From DAIOFH01 sp036745875 (GTDB lineage: Bacteria > Planctomycetota > SZUA-567), in the NCBI GenBank assembly GCA_036745875.1, contig DAIOFH010000004.1, positions 1-55,301 of the forward strand: DNA of 55,301 nt, given 5' to 3'. Positions 18,793 through 27,652 of this stretch are shown here, in pieces. The stretch's first letter is position 1. Each line of letters begins with the position of its first letter. Made by a program: the position numbers and the translations under genes. The notes beneath the pieces are model-generated. The model was not told the DNA's origin and made no database searches. It saw only the letters and a list, made by a program, of their open reading frames with translations.

Positions 18793-18799
18793 AACGCCG

Positions 18800-21133
18800 T
18801 TACGCCTTTATATAATTGTAGATGTTTTCGTAATCGCTGGCCGGGTTCTTCCAGGAATAATTATAACTCATGCCGTTCCTGGCCAGACGGTTGAACGCGG
18901 CCGGGTTGTCGTACCACAGGCGGATGGCGCGCTTGAGGCCGTAGTCGAGGCTGGCGGGCGTCGGATCCCGGAAGGTGAAGCCGTTGGCGTCCGTAAGCCC
19001 GCGACCGGAATTCTCCAGGTCGAAAACAGTGTCGACGAGGCCGCCCGTTTCCCTCACGACAGGAACCGTGCCGTACCGAAGCGCGATCATCTGGGTCAAG
19101 CCGCACGGCTCGAACAGGCTGGGAACGAGGAAGATGTCCGACCCCGCGTAAATGAGCCGCGACAGGTCCTCGTGATAACCGATATAGAGGTTGACGTCGT
19201 GGTTGTCCTTTAGCTGGTGCTGGAGGCGCAGGAAATCGTCGTTGACCTTGGGATCGGGCGCGCTGCCGAGAAGGATGAACTGGCTGTCCTCCTCCAGCGC
19301 GGAAAATATCGCCCGCTTGATAAGGTCGAGGCCCTTCTGGTGGGTCAGGCGGGTGACGACGGAGACTATCGGCTTCCACGAATCCCACATGCCGAGCCAT
19401 TCCCTGAGCGCGGTCTTGTTTTTGTATTTCTCGTAGAAATCGTCGCCGATGGAATAGTGGGCGGGAATGCGGATGTCCGTCTGCGGGTTCCAGCTTTCGT
19501 AGTCCAGGCCGTTCAGTACGCCGCCGATCTTGGCGCTGTTCTTGGCGATGGTGTTTTGCAGGCCGCGCCCGCCGGCTACGGTCTTGAGTTCGCCGGCGAA
19601 AGTGGGGCTGACCGTGGTGGTGAAGTTGGAAAAGACGATGCCGCCCTTCATCAGGTTGATGCAGTTGGCATGGACATCGTCCTGCATCTTGTCGGGGCGG
19701 TGGTATTTTTTCACGTCCATGCCGATCATCCCGAGAAGCTTGTCGCCGAAGCCGCACAAACCCTGGCATTCGTTGTTGTGGATAGTGTAGACGACGCGGG
19801 AATTGTCCCAGCCGAGCGGCTGGTAGATATCCCAGAGGATGGCGGGAATGAGGCCGGTCGTCCAGTCGTGGCAGTGGATGATGTCCGGACGTCGGTTGGT
19901 CTTGAACATGAATTCAAGAGCCTGGCGGCAAAAATAGGTGAAGCGGTGGAGGTCGTCGGGGAAGCCGTAGATGGAGTCCCTTTCGGTATAGTCGCCGCCG
20001 GTGATGAAGTTCGCCTGCAGGCCGCCGCCTACCCGGCCCTGGTAGACTTTTTCGGAGCGCCACTGGTTGTAATGGGGGCACCACAGTTCCCCATACACCT
20101 CGTGAAGGTCCTCGATCATCTCGTAGCGCATGCTCGAATACATGGGCGCGATGATCTCGACCCCGTGCCCGCGGTTGACAAGCTCCCGTCCCAGGCCCTG
20201 GACGACATCGCCGAGGCCGCCGACCTTGGCGCAAGGAGCCACTTCCGGCGTTATCATGACAATGTACAAGCTTTTCTCCTTGGGTATGAAACGCGTCGTC
20301 CGATGGTCGGGCATGACCCATTCCTGATCGTCTTCCGCTGGCGTCCCCTCACTATAGCTACTGGCCGAGCCGGCGCATTTCACTTCCGCCATTGGCGGAG
20401 GAGGCGCGGCTGGCGTTGGCGCTATGTATCCGTATTCGCCAAACGGAGTCGCCGCGGCAAGGGCGGGCGGTTCGTGAACAGGCGTTTCCTTTTCCCAATA
20501 GGCTGGTTCCAAATCGAGCGGCGCAGGCGCGGACACGCTTTGCTCCGGGGTATCCAGAGCCTCCTGCACATTCTGCACGTTCTGCACATTCTGCATCGAC
20601 GGCGCGGCGTCCGGAATTTCCGGCGGTTCGACCATGGCAAAGGGTTCGGGCACGGGAGGCGGCATGGCGAACGCTTCCGACGCCGGTGCCGGTTCGAGAA
20701 AACTCTTGGCCGTTTCGGCGATCTCGACGGACGGCTCCGGTTCCGGCTCTTCCACGGGCGCCGGAATTTCAGCTATCGCCGGTGCGGCGGCTGCGGCCGC
20801 GTTTTTGCTTTCTTCTTCGGCTTCTGCCGATTCCGAATACGGATTGTCCGTAGCCGGCTCGGCGGGAGGCGGGGTCGGGGCCGGGGAAACTTCCGGCAGG
20901 CTCAGGGTCTCCGGAGGCAGCTCGGCTGCCTGGCTTCCGCTCTGCTCCGCGAGGGATTCCGTGGTCTCGTCAGGAGACGCTTCCTCAGTGCTCGCGGCCT
21001 GAGTGGCCGCAAGATCCAGGTAATTCAATTCCCTGCTTTGGTAGAGTGGCGTGATCCGCGGCGTCTTCTGCGTGTTTTTGCTCGGTTTGCCCTTTGATTT
21101 TTGTTTGCGCTTGTGTTCTTTTTTTGAAGCCAT
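18800..21133 (-). CDS. glgA: Glycogen synthase with long disordered N-terminal extension
   Basis: A 777-residue protein. The C-terminal part of about 490 residues is a complete GT5 glycogen/starch synthase. It opens with YIVMITPEVAPCAKVGGLGDV, where the Lys of KxGGL binds ADP-glucose, contains PDIIHCHDWTTGLIP, and ends with the GT-B acceptor loop PSLFEPCGLTQMIALRYGT and VRETGGLVDTV. It extends glucan chains from ADP-glucose in the cytoplasm. Residues 1 to about 280 are unusual: a Lys-rich start (SKKEHKRKQKSKGKPSK), then a long Glu/Pro/Ala-rich region with a small QNV repeat, with no known domain. Classic GlgA is about 480 residues. No other glg gene is nearby. Confidence 0.9.
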   Translation of the reverse strand: MASKKEHKRKQKSKGKPSKNTQKTPRITPLYQSRELNYLDLAATQAASTEEASPDETTESLAEQSGSQAAELPPETLSLPEVSPAPTPPPAEPATDNPYSESAEAEEESKNAAAAAAPAIAEIPAPVEEPEPEPSVEIAETAKSFLEPAPASEAFAMPPPVPEPFAMVEPPEIPDAAPSMQNVQNVQNVQEALDTPEQSVSAPAPLDLEPAYWEKETPVHEPPALAAATPFGEYGYIAPTPAAPPPPMAEVKCAGSASSYSEGTPAEDDQEWVMPDHRTTRFIPKEKSLYIVMITPEVAPCAKVGGLGDVVQGLGRELVNRGHGVEIIAPMYSSMRYEMIEDLHEVYGELWCPHYNQWRSEKVYQGRVGGGLQANFITGGDYTERDSIYGFPDDLHRFTYFCRQALEFMFKTNRRPDIIHCHDWTTGLIPAILWDIYQPLGWDNSRVVYTIHNNECQGLCGFGDKLLGMIGMDVKKYHRPDKMQDDVHANCINLMKGGIVFSNFTTTVSPTFAGELKTVAGGRGLQNTIAKNSAKIGGVLNGLDYESWNPQTDIRIPAHYSIGDDFYEKYKNKTALREWLGMWDSWKPIVSVVTRLTHQKGLDLIKRAIFSALEEDSQFILLGSAPDPKVNDDFLRLQHQLKDNHDVNLYIGYHEDLSRLIYAGSDIFLVPSLFEPCGLTQMIALRYGTVPVVRETGGLVDTVFDLENSGRGLTDANGFTFRDPTPASLDYGLKRAIRLWYDNPAAFNRLARNGMSYNYSWKNPASDYENIYNYIKA

Positions 21134-21518
21134 TGTCTGTGGTTGACCTCCATCAAAGCAGCGAGTGTAAGGCGCTCCTCGCAAATATGCTCGACCCCCT
21201 CATCTACAAAGTAAATTTTTATTTTCTGTGGGTCAAGCTATTTCGTTCTGTTCACGTTGTTTATCAAAGACAGTCGGATGGAGTCTCTATGAAATTATTA
21301 TGACAATAATGTAGCCACCTCCACATAACCACAGTTATTATACTACCGCATGAAAATGTGTATTGCCGATTTTTATGCAGCATTTGGAAACCGTTTGTTT
21401 TTTCGACAGACGCTTGCGTAATCCGGCGTCTTCGGTTTAGATAACGTATCCCTTCGGGGAATTCGGGGAATTTGAGGAACTGGGGAGTTTTCACAAAAAT
21501 ATTGAGCGAGGAGAAAGC
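21134..21518. other. Intergenic region between divergent glgA and satP
   Basis: AT-rich stretch that should hold both promoters. A good GAGGAG site lies seven to eight bases before the transporter start. I see no confident -35/-10 pair, RNA gene or coding frame. Confidence 0.5.
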
Positions 21519-22073
21519 ATGGGCGAAGGTAAATTGGCGAATCCCGGCCCGTTGGGACTTATGGGATTTGGTATGACGACGGTTCTTCTGAACATCCACA
21601 ATGCGGGATTTTATCCGGTGGCATCGGTGATCCTGGCGATGGGGCTGTTTTACGGCGGCCTCGCGCAGGTCATCGCGGGCATTCTCGAATACAAGCGCGG
21701 CAACACCTTCGGGCTGACGGCGTTCACGTCGTACGGTTTTTTCTGGATCGCCCTCGTGTTTATCTGGGTATTGCCGACCCTCGGCTGGACCCAGGCGACG
21801 CCGGCGACCTACATGGGCTGGTTCCTCGCACTGTGGGGGGTGTTCACCTTCTTCATGTTCATCGGCACGCTGAAGGCGAACAGGGGGCTCCAGTTCGTCT
21901 TTCTGTCGCTGACCGTCCTGTTTGCCCTGCTGGCGATCCATAACTGGTTCGGCAGCCATGCCATCGGCATCCTTGCCGGTTGGGTCGGGATTGTCTGCGG
22001 CGCATCGGCCATTTACCTTGCCATGGCCGAGGTCCTGATGGAACAGTTCGGCAGGAAAATACTCCCGTTCTGA
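21519..22073 (+). CDS. satP: Acetate uptake transporter, GPR1/FUN34/SatP family
   Basis: A 184-residue inner-membrane protein with six predicted helices. The family signature NPGPLGLMGFGMTTVLLN is at residues 7-24, followed by FYGGLAQVIAGILEYKRGNTFGLTAFTSYG, the conserved acetate pathway segment. SatP-type proteins take up acetate, and succinate in E. coli, with protons or as anion channels. Length and motif order are typical. It ends before a strong bidirectional terminator. Confidence 0.9.
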   Translation: MGEGKLANPGPLGLMGFGMTTVLLNIHNAGFYPVASVILAMGLFYGGLAQVIAGILEYKRGNTFGLTAFTSYGFFWIALVFIWVLPTLGWTQATPATYMGWFLALWGVFTFFMFIGTLKANRGLQFVFLSLTVLFALLAIHNWFGSHAIGILAGWVGIVCGASAIYLAMAEVLMEQFGRKILPF

Positions 22074-22100
22074 GGCGGTGCGTTTGATCAAGACAAATAA

Positions 22101-22130
22101 AAAGGGCGGCCGCATGGCCGCCCTTTTTTT
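22101..22130. terminator. Bidirectional Rho-independent terminator
   Basis: AAAGGGCGGCC and GGCCGCCCTTT form a perfect 11-bp stem around GCAT, with A-run upstream and T-run downstream. It separates the convergent SatP and thioredoxin-like genes. Confidence 0.92.
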
Positions 22131-23041
22131 CATTTCGGCAGGAAATTTCGCCAGCCGTTGACCGTGTCCGCCAGATTGGGGTTTTCCGCCAGAAGCGGCT
22201 CCGCCATGCCTATCGCCTCCTTGTAACGGTTGTTCGCGGCCAGCGCGCTGGCGACCAGCCAGACGCCGTTCGGGTCGCCGGGCGTCGTTTCGTTGAACAA
22301 CTGCGCGGCGGCGAGCGCGGCGGGGAGGTTCTTTTTCCAGCCGAGCCAGAAATTGACATACCAGCTGCGCACCTCCTGGTCGGAAAGGTGGCTGACCCAT
22401 TGCGGGCCAAAGGCATTTTCCGCTTCATCCAAACGCCCGGCCAGGGCCCAGGCCTGGGCTTCGAGAATGGCAAGCCCCAGGGGGCGCAACGGATGGTCGA
22501 CGCTAATCGTGCCGGCTGCACGCTGGCTGGCGGCGTGGGCGCGCAGGCGTCCGGCGAGGGCGGCCGCGGCCTGCTTGTTGACCGGTAAATCCGCGCCCGC
22601 CGCCATGGCCAGGACTTCCGCGCCCTGCATCGGCGGGGCGGCGACCATGCCGTATGCCATGGAAACGCCGTTGCCATTGGCATCGAGGACATAAAATCTC
22701 GGGACCATCGGATGGGTGAGGTTGAGGGACTGCAAAAACGCCCCGGAACTCGGGTCGCCTTCATGGGCGCGGATATTCACGAACAGCGTCGACATATAGT
22801 CGATGTAGGCGGGATCGGAAAGGTGGGTTCTCTGGTAGGCTTCGCAGGGAGGGCAGTTGTCGCCTTCGACGAAAATGTGGATCAATTTGCCTTCGCTTGC
22901 GGCGTGTGCCCTTGCCTGGTCGAGATCAAGGGGAGCCCAGGCCATTTCCCCCGCGAGAACGGGCGATGCGGCAACGGCAAGACAACAGGCGGCAATCAAC
23001 GCCAAACGGGAAGGGAACCGGTGTATTTCCGGGATATTCAT
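22130..23041 (-). CDS. Exported thioredoxin-like protein
   Basis: A 303-residue protein with an N-terminal signal peptide (about residues 1-30, ending near SPVLAGEMA). A thioredoxin-fold domain with the redox pair CPPC follows (EGDNCPPCEAYQ, near residue 64), and then an alpha-helical C-terminal half of helix pairs that look like TPR repeats (from about residue 150). It should act in the periplasm as a disulfide reductase or as a scaffold with redox function. It is a single gene. The stop codon lies in the T-run of the terminator. Confidence 0.72.
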   Translation of the reverse strand: MNIPEIHRFPSRLALIAACCLAVAASPVLAGEMAWAPLDLDQARAHAASEGKLIHIFVEGDNCPPCEAYQRTHLSDPAYIDYMSTLFVNIRAHEGDPSSGAFLQSLNLTHPMVPRFYVLDANGNGVSMAYGMVAAPPMQGAEVLAMAAGADLPVNKQAAAALAGRLRAHAASQRAAGTISVDHPLRPLGLAILEAQAWALAGRLDEAENAFGPQWVSHLSDQEVRSWYVNFWLGWKKNLPAALAAAQLFNETTPGDPNGVWLVASALAANNRYKEAIGMAEPLLAENPNLADTVNGWRNFLPK

Positions 23042-23271
23042 AGATGTCCTTTATAGATGTAAAGGTGATTGATAACCAAAACCACGGCCCAAAAATGCAG
23101 ACGGGTTAAACTGTCAATATCCTGTCAATAATACCCCGCAAAATTTTGCCAGGCAATGCATTTCTCGGATGTGCGGGATAATACCGCTTGTGCGTGGGCG
23201 AACATTCACTATAATTTTTTCCTCGGTGCGAAAACGGAACGTAACGTGATTATACCATATAGGAGTGGCGC

Positions 23272-24744
23272 TTGATCTCCAATTTCACCAGTAAAATAAA
23301 GGAGTCGGCGATATCCGTGGCCCCGGTCATGGCCATGGTTGTGCTGATACATCTTTTCCTGTCCCCGCTGCCGGAAGGGCAACTGGCCCAATTCCTCGTC
23401 GGCGGCATCCTCCTCATCGTCGGCCTCGGCGTCTTCCTCATAGGCGCGGACATCGGCATGGTGCCTTTCGGACAGCGCGTCGGTTCATCCCTGACCCAGC
23501 GCCGCAGCATACCCCTCATCCTTATCGCCTCCTTCGTCATCGGCTTCGCCATCACCATCGCCGAACCGGACGTCCTGGTGCTTGCGGCGCAGGTCGTGGG
23601 CATTGCCCCGGAGCTGAACCGCCAGACCCTTCTCCTGATGATCGCCGCCGGCGTCGGCATATTCCTGGTCATCGCCATGATGCGGGTCATATTGCAGGTG
23701 TCCTTGAGGCGGCTGTTGTTCATTTTTTACGTGTTGGTCTTTGTCCTCTGCTCCTTTTCCGATCCCGGCTTCGTCTGCGTGGCCTTTGATTCGGGCGGCG
23801 CGACCACCGGCCCCATCACCGTGCCGTTCATCATGGCCATGGGCATAGGCGTGGCGGCTTCGGTGAAGAAAACGGACTCGGACGACAACAGCTTCGGCTT
23901 TGTCGGGCTCGCCTCCATCGGTCCCATATCGGCGGTGGCCGTGATGGGCCTGTTCTCTTCGATCAACATGAGGAGCGATGTTTTCGAAGCGGCCGAAACG
24001 GAAGTAGTGTCGCTCGCCGGCCGCTTCATGAACGAAGTGCCGCATGTGGTCACCGACATCACCTTGGCGCTCCTGCCCCTGCTGGTCATCCTCTTCATTT
24101 TCCAATTCACGCTGCTGAAGCTGCCGTTCGAGCAGGTCAAGCGCCTTATCCTCGGCATGGTCTATGCCTGGATCGGCCTCGTGATTTTCATGGTCGGGGT
24201 CAATGGCGGCTTTACCCCGATCGGCCGTTCGCTGGGGATGGGCCTCGGGTCCATGGACGGCGGCTGGGTGCTGATTGTCGTCGGCCTGGTCCTTGGCGCG
24301 GTCGTCGTCTGCGCCGAACCGGCCGTCTGGGTACTCAACGAGCAGGTCGAGGAGGTGTCCGGGGGATACATCCGCAGGTCGATCATGCTTGCGTCCCTGT
24401 CCATCTCCATCGCGCTTGCCGTGGCGCTCGGGATGATCAGGGTCATCACCGGGATAAGCATCTGGTGGATGCTCATCCCCGGTTACGGCCTTGCCCTGTT
24501 GTTGACCCGCTTCGCGCCGCCGCTGTTCACAGCCATCGCCTTCGACTCCGGGGGCGTGGCGTCCGGGCCGATGTCCACGACGTTCGTGCTGTCCCTGACC
24601 CTTGGCGCATCCATAGCCATCGGCGGCAATCCGGCCACGGACGCCTTCGGCATGGTGGCCATGATCGCCATGGCGCCCTTGATCACCATCCAGATCCTTG
24701 GTCTGGTGTTTAAACACATGGAAGAAAGGCAGAAGAAGAGATGA
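23272..24744 (+). CDS. DUF1538 membrane protein
   Basis: A 490-residue polytopic protein made of two related halves, each with about six helices. Both contain the repeated signature of the family: FDSGGATTGPITVPFIMAMG in the first half and FDSGGVASGPMSTTFVLSL in the second. The repeat inversion and the conserved FDSGG loops suggest a transporter fold, but substrate and mechanism are not established. The TTG at 23272 is used because it has AGGAGTGG before it and no better codon is available. Its stop overlaps the start of the PII-like gene, a pairing that implies regulation of the membrane protein by the soluble partner. Confidence 0.85.
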   Translation: MISNFTSKIKESAISVAPVMAMVVLIHLFLSPLPEGQLAQFLVGGILLIVGLGVFLIGADIGMVPFGQRVGSSLTQRRSIPLILIASFVIGFAITIAEPDVLVLAAQVVGIAPELNRQTLLLMIAAGVGIFLVIAMMRVILQVSLRRLLFIFYVLVFVLCSFSDPGFVCVAFDSGGATTGPITVPFIMAMGIGVAASVKKTDSDDNSFGFVGLASIGPISAVAVMGLFSSINMRSDVFEAAETEVVSLAGRFMNEVPHVVTDITLALLPLLVILFIFQFTLLKLPFEQVKRLILGMVYAWIGLVIFMVGVNGGFTPIGRSLGMGLGSMDGGWVLIVVGLVLGAVVVCAEPAVWVLNEQVEEVSGGYIRRSIMLASLSISIALAVALGMIRVITGISIWWMLIPGYGLALLLTRFAPPLFTAIAFDSGGVASGPMSTTFVLSLTLGASIAIGGNPATDAFGMVAMIAMAPLITIQILGLVFKHMEERQKKR

Positions 24745-25424
24745 CCACTTTTGTACCGGTTCAGGCCCGGATGCTTATCGCCTTCCTCGGAAGGCACAGG
24801 GGTGAGCTCCTGGTCAAGGCTGCGAAGTCCGCCGGGGCGAGGGGGGGTACGATCGCCCTCGGGAAATCCCTGAACGACAGCAAGTTCCTGCAGGCGCTGT
24901 CCCTCGCCGACGTGCAGCAGGACGTCGTCTTCATGGTCATGGGGCGCGAGGCGGACAACATCATCGCCGGGATAAAGGCGGTTGCGGGGCACGAGCGCAA
25001 GCGCCTGGCCGGGCTTGCCGTCGTCCTGGACGTGCCGGACATGTATTTACGTGAACAAAAAACCACTGAAAGCGTTCGTTTGCGCAAAGCAAGGAGTAAT
25101 GTTATGCAATCAGGCTATACCCTCATGAACGTCATTGTCAATGCCGGATTCGCCGACGATGTCATGGCGGTGGCGAAGAAGGCCGGTGCGGCCGGAGGGA
25201 CGATCCTTGTCGCGCGCGGCACCGGTACTGAGGAGGACGTGAAGTTTTTCGGCATTACCCTGGTGCCGGAAAAGGAGATGCTTCTCATCGTCGCGGCGAA
25301 CGATCTGGTGAAACCGATCGTCTCGGCGATCAATTCAATTCCCGAACTCGCCAAGCCGGGGGGCGGCATCGTCTTCACCATGAATGTCGAGGAATTCATC
25401 CCGCTTGGAAATATGAAAGAATAA
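24741..25424 (+). CDS. Double PII-like signalling protein
   Basis: A 227-residue soluble protein formed of two PII-like (nitrogen regulatory P-II fold) domains. The first (about residues 10-105) contains KAAKSAGARGGTIALG; the second (about 122-225) contains MNVIVNAGFADDVMAVAKKAGAAGGTILVARGTG. In PII proteins the loop at this GG(T) motif helps bind nucleotide. It overlaps the DUF1538 gene as ATGA, so the two are translationally coupled. The likely role is an intracellular sensor that gates the DUF1538 protein. The effector is not known. Confidence 0.8.
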   Translation: MTTFVPVQARMLIAFLGRHRGELLVKAAKSAGARGGTIALGKSLNDSKFLQALSLADVQQDVVFMVMGREADNIIAGIKAVAGHERKRLAGLAVVLDVPDMYLREQKTTESVRLRKARSNVMQSGYTLMNVIVNAGFADDVMAVAKKAGAAGGTILVARGTGTEEDVKFFGITLVPEKEMLLIVAANDLVKPIVSAINSIPELAKPGGGIVFTMNVEEFIPLGNMKE

Positions 25425-25471
25425 ATCCGGGGAAATTTTCAAAAAGCAGCGTCAACACAAGTCCAACAACG

Positions 25472-25500
25472 ACCGCCCTTTTCCAAAAGGGCGGTTTTTC
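25472..25500 (+). terminator. Rho-independent terminator
   Basis: ACCGCCCTTTT pairs perfectly with AAAAGGGCGGT around CC and is followed by five T. It ends the DUF1538/PII-like transcript. Confidence 0.92.
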
Positions 25501-25624
25501 TTTTTTCGCCCGGGCGGGATTAATTTTTCACGTCCGCTAAAGTCCGTCTCCGGGCGTCCGCTAATAGTAACAGTCACGGCTTTCCAAATGATTGGGTAAA
25601 ATGCCGTTCATGGAGGAAACAACA

Positions 25625-27268
25625 ATGGCTCGCATTACAACCAGCAGTATGGGGCTTGATCTTCTCAGCATGCTTCTCAACAGAGGCAAAAGCACCTCCT
25701 CCGCAACAAAACAAACCACTTCGCAACCAAAACTATTCTCCTTCGGGGACGCCCTGAACATCAACCTGACAAAAGGCAACACGGCAATCCAGCTCGCCAC
25801 CAAAAAAATGCAGGAAGCGTTCAGCCGCTCGGTCACCCTCGCCAACGGCCAGGTGCTGAACAACGGCCGCGTGGAAGGCGGCGGCGTTGGCGTCAGTATC
25901 CGCGGCGGCGAATCGTCCTCCCTCACCCTTTCCAGTTTTTCCATCGGCGGAACTTTTTCCCTCGGCACAGCTTCCCAATTTAAACACTCCACCGAACAGG
26001 TGGAAATGGGCATCCAGATGGCGGGCGGACGCGAAGCGCTTGAACCGTGGCTGGTGGACGGGCAAACCAAAATCGAAGTAGACGGCAGGCGCTCCATCGC
26101 CCAGGTCAACCCGGGTTCCGGTTCCGGCGGCGACGTCAAGACGGCGGCCGCCGACGCCCTCGCACGATTCGGGCTTTCCGCCAGCCGCCTTGACGGCGAC
26201 CTGGACCTGCTCAGGAGCGACCTTCGCTCCGCCGCGCAGACTGCACAGCAGAATGAAAGCCCGGACCTCTATCTTGCCATCGAATACGCGCTGGAGGACG
26301 CCTTCGCCAGGATCCGCCAGGTGGAAAACCCGGCTGCCGCGGGCGACTATGAAAAACAGCGCGCCATCAACCTGGATCAGGCAACATCCATCCAGCGCCA
26401 GCTCAACCTTGGCGAAAGCTCGGAATGGGCCCTCCAATCCACCGCCGAAGACCTCGCCCTGTTCGGCAAGGACATGAGCGCGCTTAACGACCGTTACGGC
26501 CTTGCCGCAGAGATCAAATCAAAAGCCGCCGAAATGCGGGAAGAACTGAAAAAAGGCTATGTCGGCACGGAAATCAATTATTTCAACGAGTCGAGGAAAA
26601 TCAGCGGCGCCTTGTCCCGCGTCCTGAGCGGGCTTGAACGCAGCGACCCGGTGGCGGTGGCGTCGGCCCGCCTTGAAGTATCCGCGACCGCGCGGGTCTC
26701 GGTCGGCGGCGTCGAAATGAATGCCGCCGGCGTCGTTTCCATGGTGACCGTGATCGCCGATCCCCTTGTCTTCGACTTGAACGGCGACGGCTTCGATTTC
26801 TCCGCCGCCGAGGAAGGCGTGGAGTTCGACATGAACGGCAACGGCGTCAAGGCCAAGACCGGTTTCATCCGCGGCGACGACGCCCTCCTCTTCCTCGACG
26901 AGGACGGCGACGGCGTGGTATCGGACGGCAAGGAACTGTTCGGCAACGCCGACGGCTATGCCAACGGCTATGCCAACGGCTTTGAAAAGCTCAAGCAATA
27001 CGACGACAACGGCGACGGCGTGATAGACGAAAACGACGCGATCTACCACAAACTCCGCCTCTGGCAGGAACTGGAGGAAGACGGCGTCTGCGAAATCCAC
27101 GAAACGATGGGCCTTGCCGAAGCGGGGATCAAATCAATCAATCTCAATTACGACAATGTCAGGGAAGATGACGGCAAGGGCAACCTTATCGGCCAATCCG
27201 GTTCCTTCACCCGGGAGGACGGCACGACCGGCTCCGCCGTCGACGCCTGGTTCCGCGAACTGCCATGA
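25625..27268 (+). CDS. EF-hand-like repeat protein
   Basis: A 547-residue protein without signal peptide or membrane helix. The N-terminal two thirds are mixed and of unknown fold. From about residue 380 the chain carries several calcium-loop-like motifs: DLNGDGFDF, DMNGNGVKAKTG, LDEDGDGVVSDGKELFG and YDDNGDGVIDENDAI. The tail ends in a WFRELP segment. The block resembles a C-terminal module seen in bacterial proteins with the DPLVFDLNGDG start, whose role is uncertain; surface or flagellum-associated calcium binding has been proposed. The ATG at 25625 has GGAGG eight bases upstream. A tandem ANGYANGY duplication sits in the repeat block. Confidence 0.7.
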   Translation: MARITTSSMGLDLLSMLLNRGKSTSSATKQTTSQPKLFSFGDALNINLTKGNTAIQLATKKMQEAFSRSVTLANGQVLNNGRVEGGGVGVSIRGGESSSLTLSSFSIGGTFSLGTASQFKHSTEQVEMGIQMAGGREALEPWLVDGQTKIEVDGRRSIAQVNPGSGSGGDVKTAAADALARFGLSASRLDGDLDLLRSDLRSAAQTAQQNESPDLYLAIEYALEDAFARIRQVENPAAAGDYEKQRAINLDQATSIQRQLNLGESSEWALQSTAEDLALFGKDMSALNDRYGLAAEIKSKAAEMREELKKGYVGTEINYFNESRKISGALSRVLSGLERSDPVAVASARLEVSATARVSVGGVEMNAAGVVSMVTVIADPLVFDLNGDGFDFSAAEEGVEFDMNGNGVKAKTGFIRGDDALLFLDEDGDGVVSDGKELFGNADGYANGYANGFEKLKQYDDNGDGVIDENDAIYHKLRLWQELEEDGVCEIHETMGLAEAGIKSINLNYDNVREDDGKGNLIGQSGSFTREDGTTGSAVDAWFRELP

Positions 27269-27277
27269 TCCATGGAT

Positions 27278-27356
27278 AAACAACCACAGGGAACGCAGAA
27301 GCCACGGGGATCTTTTACCTCCGTGTCTGCCGCGCCCCCTGTGGTTGTTGTTTTTT
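27278..27356 (+). terminator. Hairpin terminator
   Basis: AACAACCACAGGG (left) pairs with CCCTGTGGTTGTT (right), with partial inner pairing of GCAGA/TCTGC, then runs into seven T. It closes the EF-hand-like gene and shares its outer stem with the hairpin at 13887-13944. The remainder up to 27652 has no coding frame I can support. Confidence 0.7.
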
Positions 27357-27652
27357 TAACGACGATTCATCTGTCGTTCGTCATGCCCTTTCTTCCTCTG
27401 GGGAGAAAGGGCGTTTTACAGGGTCTGCAATGTGGTAGGTTTGAATGCTCCCCCGCCATAACCTTCTCCCCCTTGGGGCGAGAGGAGTAATCCTGGCAGC
27501 GACACAATTAAAAGTGATGGTGGTTTGCGGACAATCACCGGAGATTCCCTTGAATCGTCCCTGTCAATACATACGATAAAGGGTGTGGCAGTTCATAGGG
27601 TCGGCGCCGATGCGGCCGGCCGCAGTTTTTTATTGATTCCCACGGAGAACAA

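Noticed and set aside
19217..21097. Long plus-strand open frame opposite glycogen synthase
   Set aside because: Low-complexity Arg/Gly-rich shadow of the glgA coding strand.
23485..24717. Long minus-strand frame opposite DUF1538
   Set aside because: His/Asp/Gln-rich antisense shadow; the plus-strand membrane protein is clear.
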